64,000 bases of DNA from Dolomedes plantarius. Taxonomy: Eukaryota > Arthropoda > Arachnida > Araneae > Dolomedidae. Numbering within the stretch: the stretch's first letter is position 1; the number at the start of each line of letters is the position of its first letter. The stretch spans positions 25,670,083-25,734,082 of the forward strand of contig OU015501.1 of the NCBI GenBank assembly GCA_907164885.2, given 5' to 3'. Below the pieces are notes generated by a model, which ran no database searches, was not told where the DNA came from, and worked only from the letters and a program-made list of their open reading frames with translations. The translations under genes and the position numbers were made by a program. Shown in pieces: positions 14,926 to 25,894 of this stretch.

Positions 14926-15652
14926 ACAGAAGGGAAAATGTTTACATGACCATCAGAAAAAAAATCCCTATTAAACCGTGAAAATATATTTGTTGGTCAA
15001 AATCTATTAAACTTAATTTCCTCGCGTCTAATCTTCATATCTTAAAGATCCTATGAAGAATCCTTATGCGTTGTTACTTCTACCCCCAAACCATTTCTCT
15101 GTTTACTAGTCAAGTTATAACACATTCTTGCAATTTTTATTAAATTCAGCCTTTAGTATATTACTTGGTCCCACTGGCCAATAGCATGTTCTCTTTAACA
15201 AACGCCATTCCTTCCCTTAATTCATTCGGATTCGATTTTCATTATCATTTCATAATTCCCTTTACAAAGAAATATATTCAGTCATATAAAAAATTAAAGA
15301 TATTTTTCAACTTGAAAAAATAATTAATAAAATAAAATAATTAATAAATAAGTAGTAAATACTTCTCCATAAATATTACATATTATCCACAAAATTTGCT
15401 ACGATTTTATTTATATACTATTTATATGTAAATATATATTAAAATATCATCGCAAAAGAACATACCATTCTCTTTCAGAAAGAAAAGAAATATGAAGTCT
15501 TGCAGAAATAATAGGGCAAAATAAATTGCACCTACTTGATATTTCCAGATTAATTGGTTAAGATCGTGACATGTCGTCTTGTGAAATGTCTCAGCACATC
15601 TGCTCGGAGAACAATAGGTCTTATGTTGGAATCTTTAACTAACCCCCTTCTT
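14926..15652. other. AT-rich DNA, nothing assigned
   Basis: No gene or paired repeat ends seen between the SINE and the hAT-type MITE. Confidence 0.55.
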
Positions 15653-15660
15653 TTGTACAT

Positions 15661-16129
15661 CAGCGGTTCTCAACCTTCCCATGGTCAAGAGCACATCAAA
15701 GATTTCAGAGAGCATGGCGGGCACAACCAATGGTTTTTGTATCACCAATGTTCATTATTTGCATAATAGAAATATTGTTTATTCAACAGTACGTTACCAA
15801 TCTTCTAATACTAATACAATGATTATGTTTTGAAAAATAATTAAAAAAATGAAGAAACATAAATAAAATTTTGATTACTATACTTTATAAGTAGGTACAT
15901 GGAAAAAAATGAGTAGTATAAATGGGTTTATTACTTATAAATACTTTATTTAAAATTTAATCAGATATTTTGTTAAAATAAATTTGCTAATTTTTCTTAA
16001 TTTCCTGGTTTTACACATTTTTACTCAACGCAATAAATAATAAAATATGTAAAGAAATTTCAAAATAAAGTCGGGAACATTCCGACACTTTCGCATATGC
16101 ACATGTGGGTACAGGGTTGAGAACCACTG
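15661..16129. mobile_element. Non-autonomous hAT element (469 bp)
   Basis: The left end CAGCGGTTCTCAACCTTCCC pairs with a right end that reads backwards CAGTGGTTCTCAACCCTGTA. CAGNGGTTCTCAACC is a typical hAT terminus. The 8-bp flanks TTGTACAT and AAATACAT agree at 5 of 8 positions, as an aged 8-bp duplication would. The interior is AT-rich and non-coding. Confidence 0.75.
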
Positions 16130-16321
16130 AAATACATGATACAATGGGAGGGGGTGGAATTGGCAGAGATTTTAAGAGTATATTATTTAATTTTCTCAAA
16201 GAAATCATTCATTCGCCTTGCTTAAATGATTGAACGTTATTCATGTAGGCTGAGATAACATCTTATTTTCCTTAATTCTTAACCTTTTCCTTACGGGGTG
16301 GGATAACATTTATTCCAAGAA

Positions 16322-16324
<3 letters not shown>

Positions 16325-16365
<41 letters not shown>

Positions 16366-16372
16366 TATATAA
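16325..16372. repeat. (AT)n microsatellite
   Basis: About 48 bp of AT dinucleotides with one C interruption. Confidence 0.9.
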
Positions 16373-19300
16373 CCCCCTTATCAGGCATTCCTTACCTTTT
16401 CATAGTCCTTACAATAGGAGTATGAAATTTTCCGTTCTAAAGAGGGAACCGGCTGAAGAATAGGCCTCGTAATCTAAAGGTTAAACAAAAGTAGTTCGCT
16501 TTTGTTTCAATCCGTTGAGAATTGTTTATTTGAGATCTCGCCAGTAAACGTTCAAAATGATATTTGTGAGATGCATTACAGATAATTCTTTTAAAATATA
16601 TCATATGCATCTACACTTTAATAAATTTAAGGGTATACGGTACACAAAAATTGTAAAAAAAGAAACTTTTTATTTTCTTGACTTTAAAGATACTATAAAG
16701 CTTTTTGAATAAAAATAACTCTAAACGAATGTTTCTACGATCATTAGAAAGCCAAATAATTTTAATACCACACTAGGTTTATCCTCTGTATATCTGCACA
16801 ATACATGTATAATACACGTTATACATGAGAATTTTAATTTTATTAATAAAATATTTCTAAACTACTACTCACCATTTGCCTCTTTATAAAATACAGATTT
16901 GTACTTTTTAATAATATAATCGATTACCAAACTTCTAGAAAGAGAAATTTTACATTTATTGGAAAGGAAAAACATCTCTTATCAATATAGAGAACAATAG
17001 CCAATTTTAAAATTATAGAAATTTTATGTTTTATATTGATGAAAGCTAAGCGTATTAGCCGTAACAAAATGTGCTTGGTCGGAAATGACCTTTTAAGCTA
17101 ACATGTTTGTAACTTGAAACATTGTCTTTCATTTAATTATCATGTGAAATTGCTTAGTTTAATACTTATCTTAAGCACAATAAGCAGCATTAGTTTTAAC
17201 TGTTTCATCAGATATATTTTATTTTTGGTCAGTCAAAAGAAGCAATTCTTGTATCTTTTACACACTCTGGATCAAAGTTATTCATCCCTGATATAAATAC
17301 GTTCGGTAATTTTAGGTATCCCAAGCAAAATCTGAATAACTTATGAAATGATATGTTCTTTACATCCTAATTTCACAGCATAAAATATCTTGTCTGTTAT
17401 TAGATAATCAGTAAAGACGATAGAATTTTATATTCAATTTAGTTTTTAATAACTTAACATAATTTGAACAACACATTTCAGATTAAAATATCCAGTCTTA
17501 AATTGCTACTTTTTATTTTTACATTTCCATCCTTTGAAGTAGTTTTTCTAAGTATCAATAAAATCAGACTTCAGAACCTTTCTTTGAAAGAAAAACTTAT
17601 TAAATTTAAAAAAAAAACTCCTCTAAAATTAAATATCATTCAAACTTTTAAAAGGAAATCAGTAAATTCCGCACCTTAAAGAAACAAAGCGTAACCAAAG
17701 TTTGAAGCCATCTTTATCCTAGATAATAAGTATGCAAGATTCTTAGTTTTCACCAGCTGTCGTGATGAAATGAAAAATAATAATAACAGTTTAACAAATG
17801 TTATATTTTCGTTAAAGGGCGTTGAACTATCTGCACGAACAGTTATATACTACTAACGGGGAAATACTTAGCTTTATACAAGTGTTATTAAGGCACAATT
17901 AGTCAGGCATTACAGCCCAGTATTCAATCAGAGATAAAGGGCTCTGTTAAAGTATTGGAACTTTACTGCCAAGTTCACAAAAATTCTAGCATTCTCTGAA
18001 ACTGAACTCCCGGTAAGATTTCCTGTCTAGGGAAAAGGTATGACAGCAAAACAAGCACATTAATGTGAATATTCTCTCCCCTTTTGCAGGTCTCCTTATA
18101 CTATTAGGTATTGACATAAAATTAGAATGTATCAACATTTCGTTCACGATTAATAATAAACTTCAATTTTAGTTCTTTGTCGTTCGAAGAGCGAGTTCGG
18201 GAGAATATATTAACGGAAAAAAATATATATATAAACCCTAAATATTAGTATTCCATTCACAACCACTAACTAGTGAACTTCAGACACTTTGTACCCTTTA
18301 ATGGAGAAAACCTTCATTAGTTTGTTTTTTTTACTAATAACAATTACTTTGTTTTAACAATTCCTTCAGTTAATTAATTTTGCAGTCATTTATTTTAAAG
18401 GGAGCAATAAACAGATTTAGTCCTTAAATTAATTAAAAATAAAACTTTAAAACAGCATTTTTTAAACCTTAAAATAATGAAGTGGAAGATGTTTTCAGGA
18501 ATGAAAGGCACGTATTTATAAATAAAATAAATTAAGAAAAAAAACTTATAATGAATGTCTTAATTTTTTTTCTTAAATTTCTAATATACACGTATATAGC
18601 ATTTTTTACTGCTCTAAATTTGTAGAAGTATCTATAACTTTTCCCTTGTCTAACGTTTGCACAACATCATTTGCTATAAACAAAATAATAAAATTGTTTA
18701 AATGCTGTTCAGCTGAAGAAACGCGTGAATAATGTTCAATATTTTAAAGTGTTGAAAACATACGTTTTCTTCCCTTCAAATGATTACTTAATGGTGATTT
18801 TCGGGAAATAATCGATTGACTCCATAACTTTAATCATAATGACTTATTATATCGTACGCAGGAATAAAGAGGTCTACAGATTTTCCGGAATATTTGACAG
18901 CCTCCTTAATATTTGATGGCTTTATTCACGCGTTTAGTTTCTCATTCGACAATCTGTCCAATCAAAACGGGTATCCTCCTTGTACTAAAAACTACTAATA
19001 TGTAGAAATACGTAATTTATATGTGACTTCATTGAGTTACTACAAATATTTTTGAGTAAAAATTTACTTTTCAACGAATGCTCTGAAGTTACCTTTGGGC
19101 ATTTGAACTGTTCAGAAGAAAGAACGATTTAGAACGAAAAAAATTGCTCTATTCAACTAAAACTCTTAAAGCTTAAATGACTTTAACAGTTTAGCGTAAT
19201 TGAATTCCATCAACGAAATTAATTTGTCGCTTACCCTAATTGAACTTCTGAAGCAACTTAATTATATCCGCAGATATTTGATGCAACGAAAGGTTCATTC

Positions 19301-19831
19301 ATTGGTGGACAGATTAGGTTTTTAGAACATAGTCGAAACTGTATATCGTTAGATACGAAAAACTTCTTTGAAAACCATTCATCATACAAACATATCGTAT
19401 ATTAATTTCTGGATAAAGTAACTTCATCTTTACTTAGTACACTGGTAAAAATAAAAAAATAAAACTATTGAACTCTGCGAATTCGACGAACAGAAAAGAA
19501 ATTCTTTCCATATTCTAAATTTTTTAAGAATTGTAGAAAATGCCTCTTGCTAGGAGTATACTTTTAGTAATCATACAAATCTGTTATTGGAGCTTTATTC
19601 TTAAAGTAAATTTTATATTAAATTATTAAAGTATGCAGAGTTTCTTTTACATGAAGCAAATTTTACTTCAGATTATGACTCCAAAATCACAAACCTGTCA
19701 CAAAAGTTATTAAAAATTACTATAACAAATAGGCAGCTTTCTTTAAAAGATTTTCCTTTTTTCATGGATTTATAACTGTAATACTGCAGTTGATTATTAA
19801 AAATGTCCTTTACATATTGAAGTAACTGATA
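16373..19831. other. AT-rich DNA, no gene recognised
   Basis: About 3.4 kb. A weak tRNA-like motif at 16460-16520 is too degenerate to call. Open frames at 17114 and 17464 are low-complexity and AT-driven. Confidence 0.55.
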
Positions 19832-19841
19832 CATTTTTAAG

Positions 19842-20018
19842 GTTTGTTTGGAGCAACACGGTCAACTTTAGCTACACAAGGGCAAAATAGACAAGGATGC
19901 ACTGCTTAAAGCCGGTTCCGAGCTGCTACAAACATCCATGAAGAGAGTGAGACTTGAACCCACAGATTCCGGTACCGGAGACCAGCGCCCTAATCATTCG
20001 GCCATCGCCCGGCGTTAG
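19842..20018 (-). mobile_element. SINE-2 copy A (tRNA-derived, Leu-like head)
   Basis: The minus strand starts GCCGGGCGATGGCCGAATGA. The A-box region resembles a tRNA with a long variable arm (GGTCTCCGGTACCGGAATCT), followed by the B-box GGGTTCAAGTC. The body contains ATGGATGTTTGTAGCAGCTC and the 3' part TAGCTAAAGTTGACCGTG. A perfect 10-bp duplication CATTTTTAAG flanks the 177-bp unit (19832-19841 and 20019-20028). A second copy is nested in the mariner at 45519. Confidence 0.88.
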
Positions 20019-20028
20019 CATTTTTAAG

Positions 20029-20687
20029 AAAGAGGACTGTCGTAATATAATGAGCCGATTGCCATGACCACGATCTAAATTGAAATTCACAGAAATTTTT
20101 TTTTGTAATTTGATGTTTAATTGGGGAAAGAGGCTACACTTCTGAAAAATTCAGTATAATTTAGAACAGATTTGCTTGTATTACCATATCCTGCCCAGTT
20201 CATAAAATGTTAATACACTGATAGCGTACTTTTGGAGAATATACTAGAAATCCTCCAAGTGTCCCAGTTTTTGAGCAGATTCCGAAATAACTCTAATCAA
20301 TGTGAAGATATGTCCCATAAAACTGCATAGAAAGCATGTGTTGGTGCATAAGATCAGATTAGTTAAGGACACTGTTCAAAACTGGCGGCAGTTCGAGAGA
20401 TGTGAGCTATTTGCGGTAGTTGAGTCCGATATATACCGTCAGATTAGTGTAAAAGCAATAATAATAGGACAGGTTTAGGAGACTTTTGATGTACTGCTTA
20501 TCTTTAAGTGTACCATCCAAGCTAACAAGGAGTAAACAGTTTATGCAAAAAGAAAAAAAATCTAACTTCCCTATAACCTTAAAGCGTTGCTACTTTGTGT
20601 CATTCTACAATAAAATTAAGATCGCCATACATGTCAGTCGTTCATTGACACACTTTCTCAGATAATATAATGTTGACACTTCAGATT
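20029..20687. other. Unassigned DNA between a SINE and a hAT element
   Basis: About 660 bp with moderate GC patches (20380-20450) but no open frame or paired ends recognised. Confidence 0.5.
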
Positions 20688-20695
20688 GTGTAGAT

Positions 20696-21507
20696 CAGTG
20701 ATCCGCAACCGCTGTGCCGTGGCACACTAGTGTGCCGCGAAGTGATCTTGACTGTGCCGCGGTGTTTTTATCGATTATGATAATAAAAAAATTAACCCCC
20801 GCATTAAATAGAAATTTTTCGAAGTAAAATGTTCCTCTAACTTTTTGTTAACGTGTCATTTTTCTGGGTCGAAATTATACACCAAACAAAAACATGTTGT
20901 TAGCCATACATTGTATGTATGCTCGAGCGTCATATTTCTGGATTTTAGTTAAGAAAGAATATCCACAAATTTCTGAAAAGGCCATTGCAATTTTGCTCAC
21001 CTTTTCGACGACATACTTATGCGAACAAAGTTTTTCGACACTGGTTCTAATTGAAAATGACAAACGATCATATTTAAAGGGCCCTTGACCATGAACTGTA
21101 GCTCTTTCTATTATAGAGTCAAATATAAAACGCACATTTATCAAAATAATCTCAATATATCATTAATAAATTCGTTATGTTTAAATTAACTTTGATTTAT
21201 TAGGCTTAAGTAAAGACGAAAAAACAATTTTAATATAAAATTAAAGAGAAATTTTTTACTTGTAAACTATAATTTTATATTTTTGTTCTTGTGTTGGTGT
21301 ACAGTTCAAAATGATTTATATAAAACTTAAATGATTATAATTATCTTGATACATAGAGCTATTTTGTTGTGTTTTTTTATCTAATAAAAGCATATCCGTA
21401 TTTATTGGAATTTATATATTTGCAAGATTTTATTGTGGGTGTGCCGCGGAATTATCGAAAAAAAAAAACGTTGTGTGCCGTGGAAGATAAAATGTTGTGG
21501 AGCTCTG
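20696..21507. mobile_element. Internally deleted hAT element (812 bp)
   Basis: Termini CAGTGATCCGCAAC and, backwards, CAGAGCTCCACAAC form an imperfect inverted repeat. It is followed on both sides by GTGTGCCGCGG/CGGCACAC-type subterminal sequence. Flanking 8-bp repeats GTGTAGAT (20688-20695) and GTGTAGGT (21508-21515) differ at one base. An 8-bp duplication and a CAG terminus indicate hAT. Inside lies only a short C-terminal piece of transposase (listed separately), so this copy is non-autonomous. Confidence 0.85.
20894..21088 (+). pseudogene. hAT transposase C-terminal (dimerisation) fragment
   Basis: A 64-codon open frame contains FWILVKKEYPQISEKAIAIL followed by STTYLCEQSFSTL. This is the pattern of the hAT C-terminal dimerisation region, where EYPQIS, a T-Y-CE and F-S are characteristic. 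The frame ends soon after with NDKRSYLKGP. The N-terminal BED finger and the catalytic RNase-H-like core are absent, so the product cannot act as transposase. The fragment sits centrally in the 812-bp hAT element and fits an internal deletion that spared part of the gene. Confidence 0.75.
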
Positions 21508-21964
21508 GTGTAGGTGATGGTATATTACATGTCCTTTAACGGCTCAGATAATTTTGTTCTAACAATCACTATATTCTCCTGTACCTGCTGTTGACTTGAG
21601 TACTGCCCTCCATAGTTAAAATGAAAAATTTCTATTAAGTTATAATTTTTTTGTAATGTTTTACTTCCATATGTTTTCCCCCTTTTCATTAAGTTAGAAT
21701 GTCCTGTTTGCTTTTGGAAACTATCTAAATAATTGTCTTAACCTTCCAGAAGTCGCGCGCGTATGTGGGAGATACACTCGAATTGAATTCAGTTTTATGT
21801 CTTAAGGCCAGACAGAGCTACGAACGCCAGCACTCGGTTATTCTATATTAGGGTGGTTTGAAAAAAACTTTTTTTTAAATTTCAGATCGCTAGAGTGCAC
21901 AAAATTTGCCATTGGTATAGACGTTAAAAAAGCACTAATTATTATTTTTTTATTAATTTGTCTT

Positions 21965-22325
21965 CCGGTCGCGCAATGCCATCAAAGTTAGCAAAAAATT
22001 GTGAAAAACCTTAATTTTTTCATAATTTTTTTAAGCACGTCAGATGGTTTTAATTGCGTTCCTATCCATGAATTAACTACTAAAAGTATGTAAAATCAAT
22101 ATATATGCACTTATTATACATTTGTTTCATATCTTCCGGTAGCGCAACATAGTACCAAATGAGGTAAAATTAGTAGTTTTTTACAAAATTTCAAAATTTG
22201 ACTGTTTAATACATTTTAATCATACGACTTTTAGAGATACTATAGTTTAATTCTATTACAATAATATATTTAAAATCCAAGCATATCAGATAAACTTTGA
22301 TATTCAAGTGGAATTCGGTCGCGCA
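21965..22325 (+). promoter_or_regulatory. Three subterminal sites in the left arm of the long-TIR element
   Basis: CCGGTCGCGCAA at 21965-21976, CCGGTAGCGCAA at 22136-22147 and CGGTCGCGCA at 22316-22325, spaced 171 and about 180 bp apart. They stand out as CpG-rich words in an AT-rich arm and are kept in both arms. Binding by the element's own transposase is an inference from their placement. Confidence 0.6.
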
Positions 22326-22390
22326 GCTTCGTCAAAACAGCAGAGTAGCCTACTACCAAGAGGCGAGGTGTACGTGGCGAATGCCGCGCC

Positions 22391-23849
22391 GTGACGAGTG
22401 ACCGATATGGGGTATCGGATCGCGCTACGGCTGCTATTGCTTCAAGTGTACTGCAAGATATTGGGTTGATTAATGAATCAGATACAAACTTGTGTGAGAG
22501 CTAGTTGCAAAGTGATATAAGTTTAGAAATTTATGGTGTTTACTTTAATGGACGAAAAGACAATACATTGTCAATTGAAAAAACTGTCAGAAAACACTTT
22601 CGCAGAACCTATAAGGAGGAGCATTACTCTTTAATTCAGGATCCAGGATCCACTTACATAGGACACACTTGTCCTTCTTCAAGCTCAGCAACCGACATAG
22701 CCAAAAACATCACGTCTTATTTAACAGAAAATGGCTTTTTACTTGACAAATTGGAAGTTGTTGGATGTGACGGTACTGTTATTAATACGGGCTTAAGAAA
22801 TGGTGTAATTCAACAAATAGAGATACATGTGGTAAGACCTCTACAATGGAGTATTTGTCTTCTCCATTACAACGAACTGCCATTCCGCCACCTTTTCCAA
22901 CATTTAGATGGAAATACAACAGGCCCAATAGGATATTCCGGACCGATTGGAAAGGCCCTACCTGATTGTGAAAGACTACCAGTTGTTGATTTTAATCCTA
23001 TTGATTGTGAGATTCCAAAGTTGACAAGCGTATTCTTAGCAAGGAGCAATTGTACTTGCTTGAGATATCAGAAGTCATCAAGTCAGGACATTGTTCAGAA
23101 GACTTTGTAGTACGTGATCCTGGCCCAATGTCACATTCAAGATGGCTTACTACTGCGAACCGATTTTTGCGCCTCTACATCAGTGTGTCAAGCCCTTCTG
23201 AAAATCTGAGAGAAATTGGCACATTCATTCTCAAATGTTATATGCCTATGTGGTTTGCCATAAAAATAAACCGCAAATTCACAGATGGGCCTAGACATGT
23301 TTACAAAACTATGGAATCTACAAGGTACTTACCAGAAGAACTGCTTCAAGTTGTTGATCCCGTTTTACAATGGAATGCTTACTTTGACCATCCCGATAAT
23401 TTACTTTTGGCTATGGTAACTAATGAAAGAAACCATATCCGAGAGCTGGGCTTTAGGCATATCATGAAGGCAAAGGAAGCAATATCTGAAAGTGACTCTA
23501 TCAGAATCTTTAAACCACCAAACCTAAACTTTGAAGCTAAAGACTATACCAAAATTATCAAATGGAACACCAGTACACTGACTCCTCCTCCACTGTTAAG
23601 AACATTGACTAATGAAGAGATAAAACAGCATGTGAGCAATGACTTCAAGCTGTTATGAGTATAGATGCTTTCCCATGCCATACACAGGCAGTTGAAAGAT
23701 GCGTTAAGCTAGTGACCGAAGCTTCAAGTAAAGTGTGTGGACACAGTTCCAGAGACGGCTATATTAGAACCACATTACTGTCACGCTCAGCGATGCCAAC
23801 TTTTTCACACAAATCCGAATTTCGATGTTTATCGATAGATAAAGACTAG
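22391..23849 (+). pseudogene. Broken transposase-like gene of the long-TIR element, N-terminus missing
   Basis: The reading frame is open from the arm boundary with TSDRYGVSDRATAAIAS, hits TAG at 22502, then continues to 23110 in the same frame. It then resumes in two other frames (to 23658 and to 23849), so there are one nonsense and two frameshift breaks near 23035 and 23650. Recognisable blocks in order are VVGCDGTVINTG, RPLQWSICLLHYNELPFRH, GPIGKAL, SHSRWLTTANRFLRLY, a YLPEEL/VVDPVLQWN block and FPCHTQAVERCVKLVTEAS with CGHSSRDGYIRTTLLSR. From memory these blocks recur together in large uncharacterised protein families of arthropods and cnidarians. I do not know a proven activity. The inverted repeats and target duplication argue for a transposase. 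The N-terminal part seems deleted, because the open frame starts directly at the inner edge of the left arm. Confidence 0.75.
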
Positions 23850-24221
23850 AAAGAAACATAAAGAGAGAGAAAGCGAAATAAATTCGTACATATTGTAAAT
23901 AACACACCCTACATTGGATGGTTGGTTGGGTAGTGTGTGGGTGGAACTCGGAAGTGCAGCCACCTCCCCGTGGTGAGTTCTGGGTCGTTTTGTAAACAAA
24001 ATGAGCGAAGAGCTGCACCAACAATTGAATATTGAAACAAAAAAATTACCAAATATTTACTATTAGAAAATTTCTAAATTATCTGAAAGGAAACATTGTC
24101 AAACAACAAAATTGTCAGACAACGATAATGGTTGCTACCGGCTGCGAGCGCATCGCTGGCATTCGTCACGTACGCCTCGCCTATCTGTCCAGGTAGGCTA
24201 CTCTGCTGTGTTTGACGAAGC

Positions 24222-24580
24222 TGCGCGACCGAATTCCACTTGAATATCAAAGTTTATCTTATATGCTTGGATTTTTAATATAATATTCTAATAGAATTAA
24301 ACTATAGCATCTCTAAAAGTCGTATGATTAAAATGTACTAAACAGTCAAACTTTGAAATTTTGCAAAAACTATTAATTTTACTCATTTTGTACTATGTTG
24401 CGCTACCGGAAGATATGAAACAAATGTATAATAAGTGCAAATATATTGATTTTACACACATTTAGTAGTTAATTCATGGTATAGGAACGGAATTAAAACC
24501 AACTGGCATGCTTAAAAAAATTATGAAAAATTAAGGTTTTTCACAATTTTTTGCTAACTTCGATGGCATTGCGCGACCGG
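24222..24580 (-). promoter_or_regulatory. Three subterminal sites in the right arm of the long-TIR element
   Basis: Mirror images of the left-arm sites: TGCGCGACCG at 24222-24231, TTGCGCTACCGG at 24398-24409 and TTGCGCGACCGG at 24569-24580. The outermost site on each side is the same distance (116 bp) from its terminus. Confidence 0.6.
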
Positions 24581-25009
24581 AAGACAAATAATAAAAAAAT
24601 AATAATTAGTGCTTTTTTAACGTCTATACCAATGGCAACTGTTCTGCACTCTAGCGATCTGAAATTTAAAAAAAAAGTTTTTTTCGAACCACCCTATTCT
24701 ATATGCTCACTTTGGCCTACTTTCAGTCATCGTCTGAATTTTGAGGCGTTAATAGGATATCGCTTATAAACCATTTGCATTTCAGATACACGCGCGACTG
24801 TTCGTGTAAGTTTTCGTTATATCTGTTTTTTTTTATAAGAAACCTTTATTCTTTATTATTAAACATTATGGTTGTTACTTTTGTGTATAATTGCTTTTGA
24901 TGTGACCTTGTGAAAGAAAACGTTCACCGAAGAGCTAAAAAAATTAAAGTACTAAAAGTGTTGAAAAGAAAAGCAGAACTAGGCGTTGAAGAAGTGGAGG
25001 AAGCGACCG

Positions 25010-25147
25010 TCAGGGAAAAAAATATGCAAGCCCTGCCAAAAGGACAAGCGCACTAGGTTCGCGAGGTTCAGCTGTGATATTTGCAAGTAATTTATATGTT
25101 TGGAACACTCTAAACACATTTGCCCAGGCTGCAACATTTCAACTTAA
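25010..25147 (+). pseudogene. piggyBac transposase C-terminal cysteine-rich domain remnant
   Basis: From 25025 the frame reads C-K-P-C, then RFSCDICK, then FICLEHSKHICPGC. This is the spaced Cys/His pattern of the zinc-binding C-terminal domain of piggyBac transposases. A TAA at 25088-25090 interrupts it after CDICK. It ends 385 bp before the right TTAA, the expected place for the gene's 3' end. The catalytic DDE-type core is not present, so this is a relic. Confidence 0.8.
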
Positions 25148-25711
25148 TGACTATGAAGTCTAATTCTTCCTTTTTATATCTAAGTTTAATTTATTTTTCT
25201 TTTATATTATGTTTATACCTTTATATTACAAATGTAAATAGTTCAGTAAGGTTATCCACAGTTTCATTTATTTTATTTTCACATCTAACAATTCTTTGGT
25301 CATTTTACATTGTTTCGTGTTTATATTTACGTCGTTTCTGTTTCTTTAAATAAATGAATATTCTTTTAATTTGAATAACATTTGTTTAAATAAAGCGCAT
25401 TCATTAACTCTTAACTAATTACAAACATAATTGCACTAATTAAATTCTTAAAAATGTATATTTTACAATAATGTATCTGGGAAATACACACGACCTTTCA
25501 CGTTGGAATAGAGAGCGGGACTGTTGGAAGGTTAACGCGTCGCATTTTTCAAGAAAAAATAAAGATGTTAGGGAAAATTAACCGTAGCGCTCTCAATCAA
25601 ACCAAACCAATCAAACCTAAATGTTAGATAGGACACTTTAACTAAAGTGGGTAGAGGAGTACAATGAAGACCTCATTGCCCCATACTCACAAGTATCGTA
25701 TTACTGTGGCT

Positions 25712-25894
25712 GAAAGTACTTTTTCCTTGGAGCGACTATTGCGATGATTGCAGAGCGAAGGTAACGCATCGATCATCGCAAAACACTGCTTAGTATAGTT
25801 TTGTATTGTATCGTTTTGTTTCTAGCGATCATCGCTAGAGTGTATATTGGCCCGCGATCATCGCTATGGTCGCTCCAAGCAAAACGTACCTTTA
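25712..25894. mobile_element. Foldback MITE with ~38-bp inverted repeats
   Basis: The left arm AAAGTACTTTTTCCTTGGAG CGACTATTGCGATGAT pairs with the right arm read backwards, AAAGGTACGTTTTGCTTGGA GCGACCATAGCGATGAT. Inside there is a 17-bp perfect palindrome CTAGCGATCATCGCTAG (25822-25838) and more GCGATCATCGC words. It is about 183 bp and non-coding. The target duplication was not resolved. Confidence 0.7.

Larger units (their letters stand above)
21849..24696. mobile_element. 2.85-kb DNA transposon with ~540-bp inverted repeats and 8-bp target duplication
   Basis: It begins TAGGGTGGTTTGAAAAAAAC and, read backwards from its right end, TAGGGTGGTTCGAAAAAAAC. The inverted repeats stay alignable for about 540 bp (21849-22388 and 24150-24696). 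An 8-bp direct repeat TTCTATAT flanks it (21841-21848 and 24697-24704). Each arm carries three related sites, CCGGTCGCGCAA, CCGGTAGCGCAA and CGGTCGCGCA, at mirrored distances from the ends. The centre has a broken gene of a transposase-like family. An 8-bp duplication fits hAT, P and some other superfamilies, and I cannot fix which. Confidence 0.88.
21742..25531. mobile_element. piggyBac element, split by a nested transposon
   Basis: Both borders are TTAA (21738-21741 and 25532-25535). The left end CCTTCCAGAAGTCGCGCGCG pairs with the right end read backwards, CCTTCCAACAGTCCCGCTCT. The element is interrupted at 21849-24696 by a different transposon. Without that insert and its duplication it is only about 934 bp. 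It retains a piggyBac-type C-terminal cysteine motif near the right end. Most of the transposase gene is gone. Confidence 0.82.

Noticed and set aside
14511..14926. Several overlapping 64-93-codon frames on both strands
   Set aside because: They fall within SINE-1 copy A, whose GC-richer body has few stops; the same happens in copies C and D (27441-27707, 63620-63892).
16455..16525. tRNA-like boxes (CGTAATCTAAAGGTT and GTTTCAATCCG)
   Set aside because: Spacing and stems do not form a convincing cloverleaf, and there is no body, tail or duplication.
19842..20018. A genuine tRNA gene
   Set aside because: The tRNA-like head continues into a non-tRNA body and tail with a 10-bp flanking duplication, so it is a SINE. 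The same reasoning applies to 14582, 26706, 28805, 45519 and 63507.
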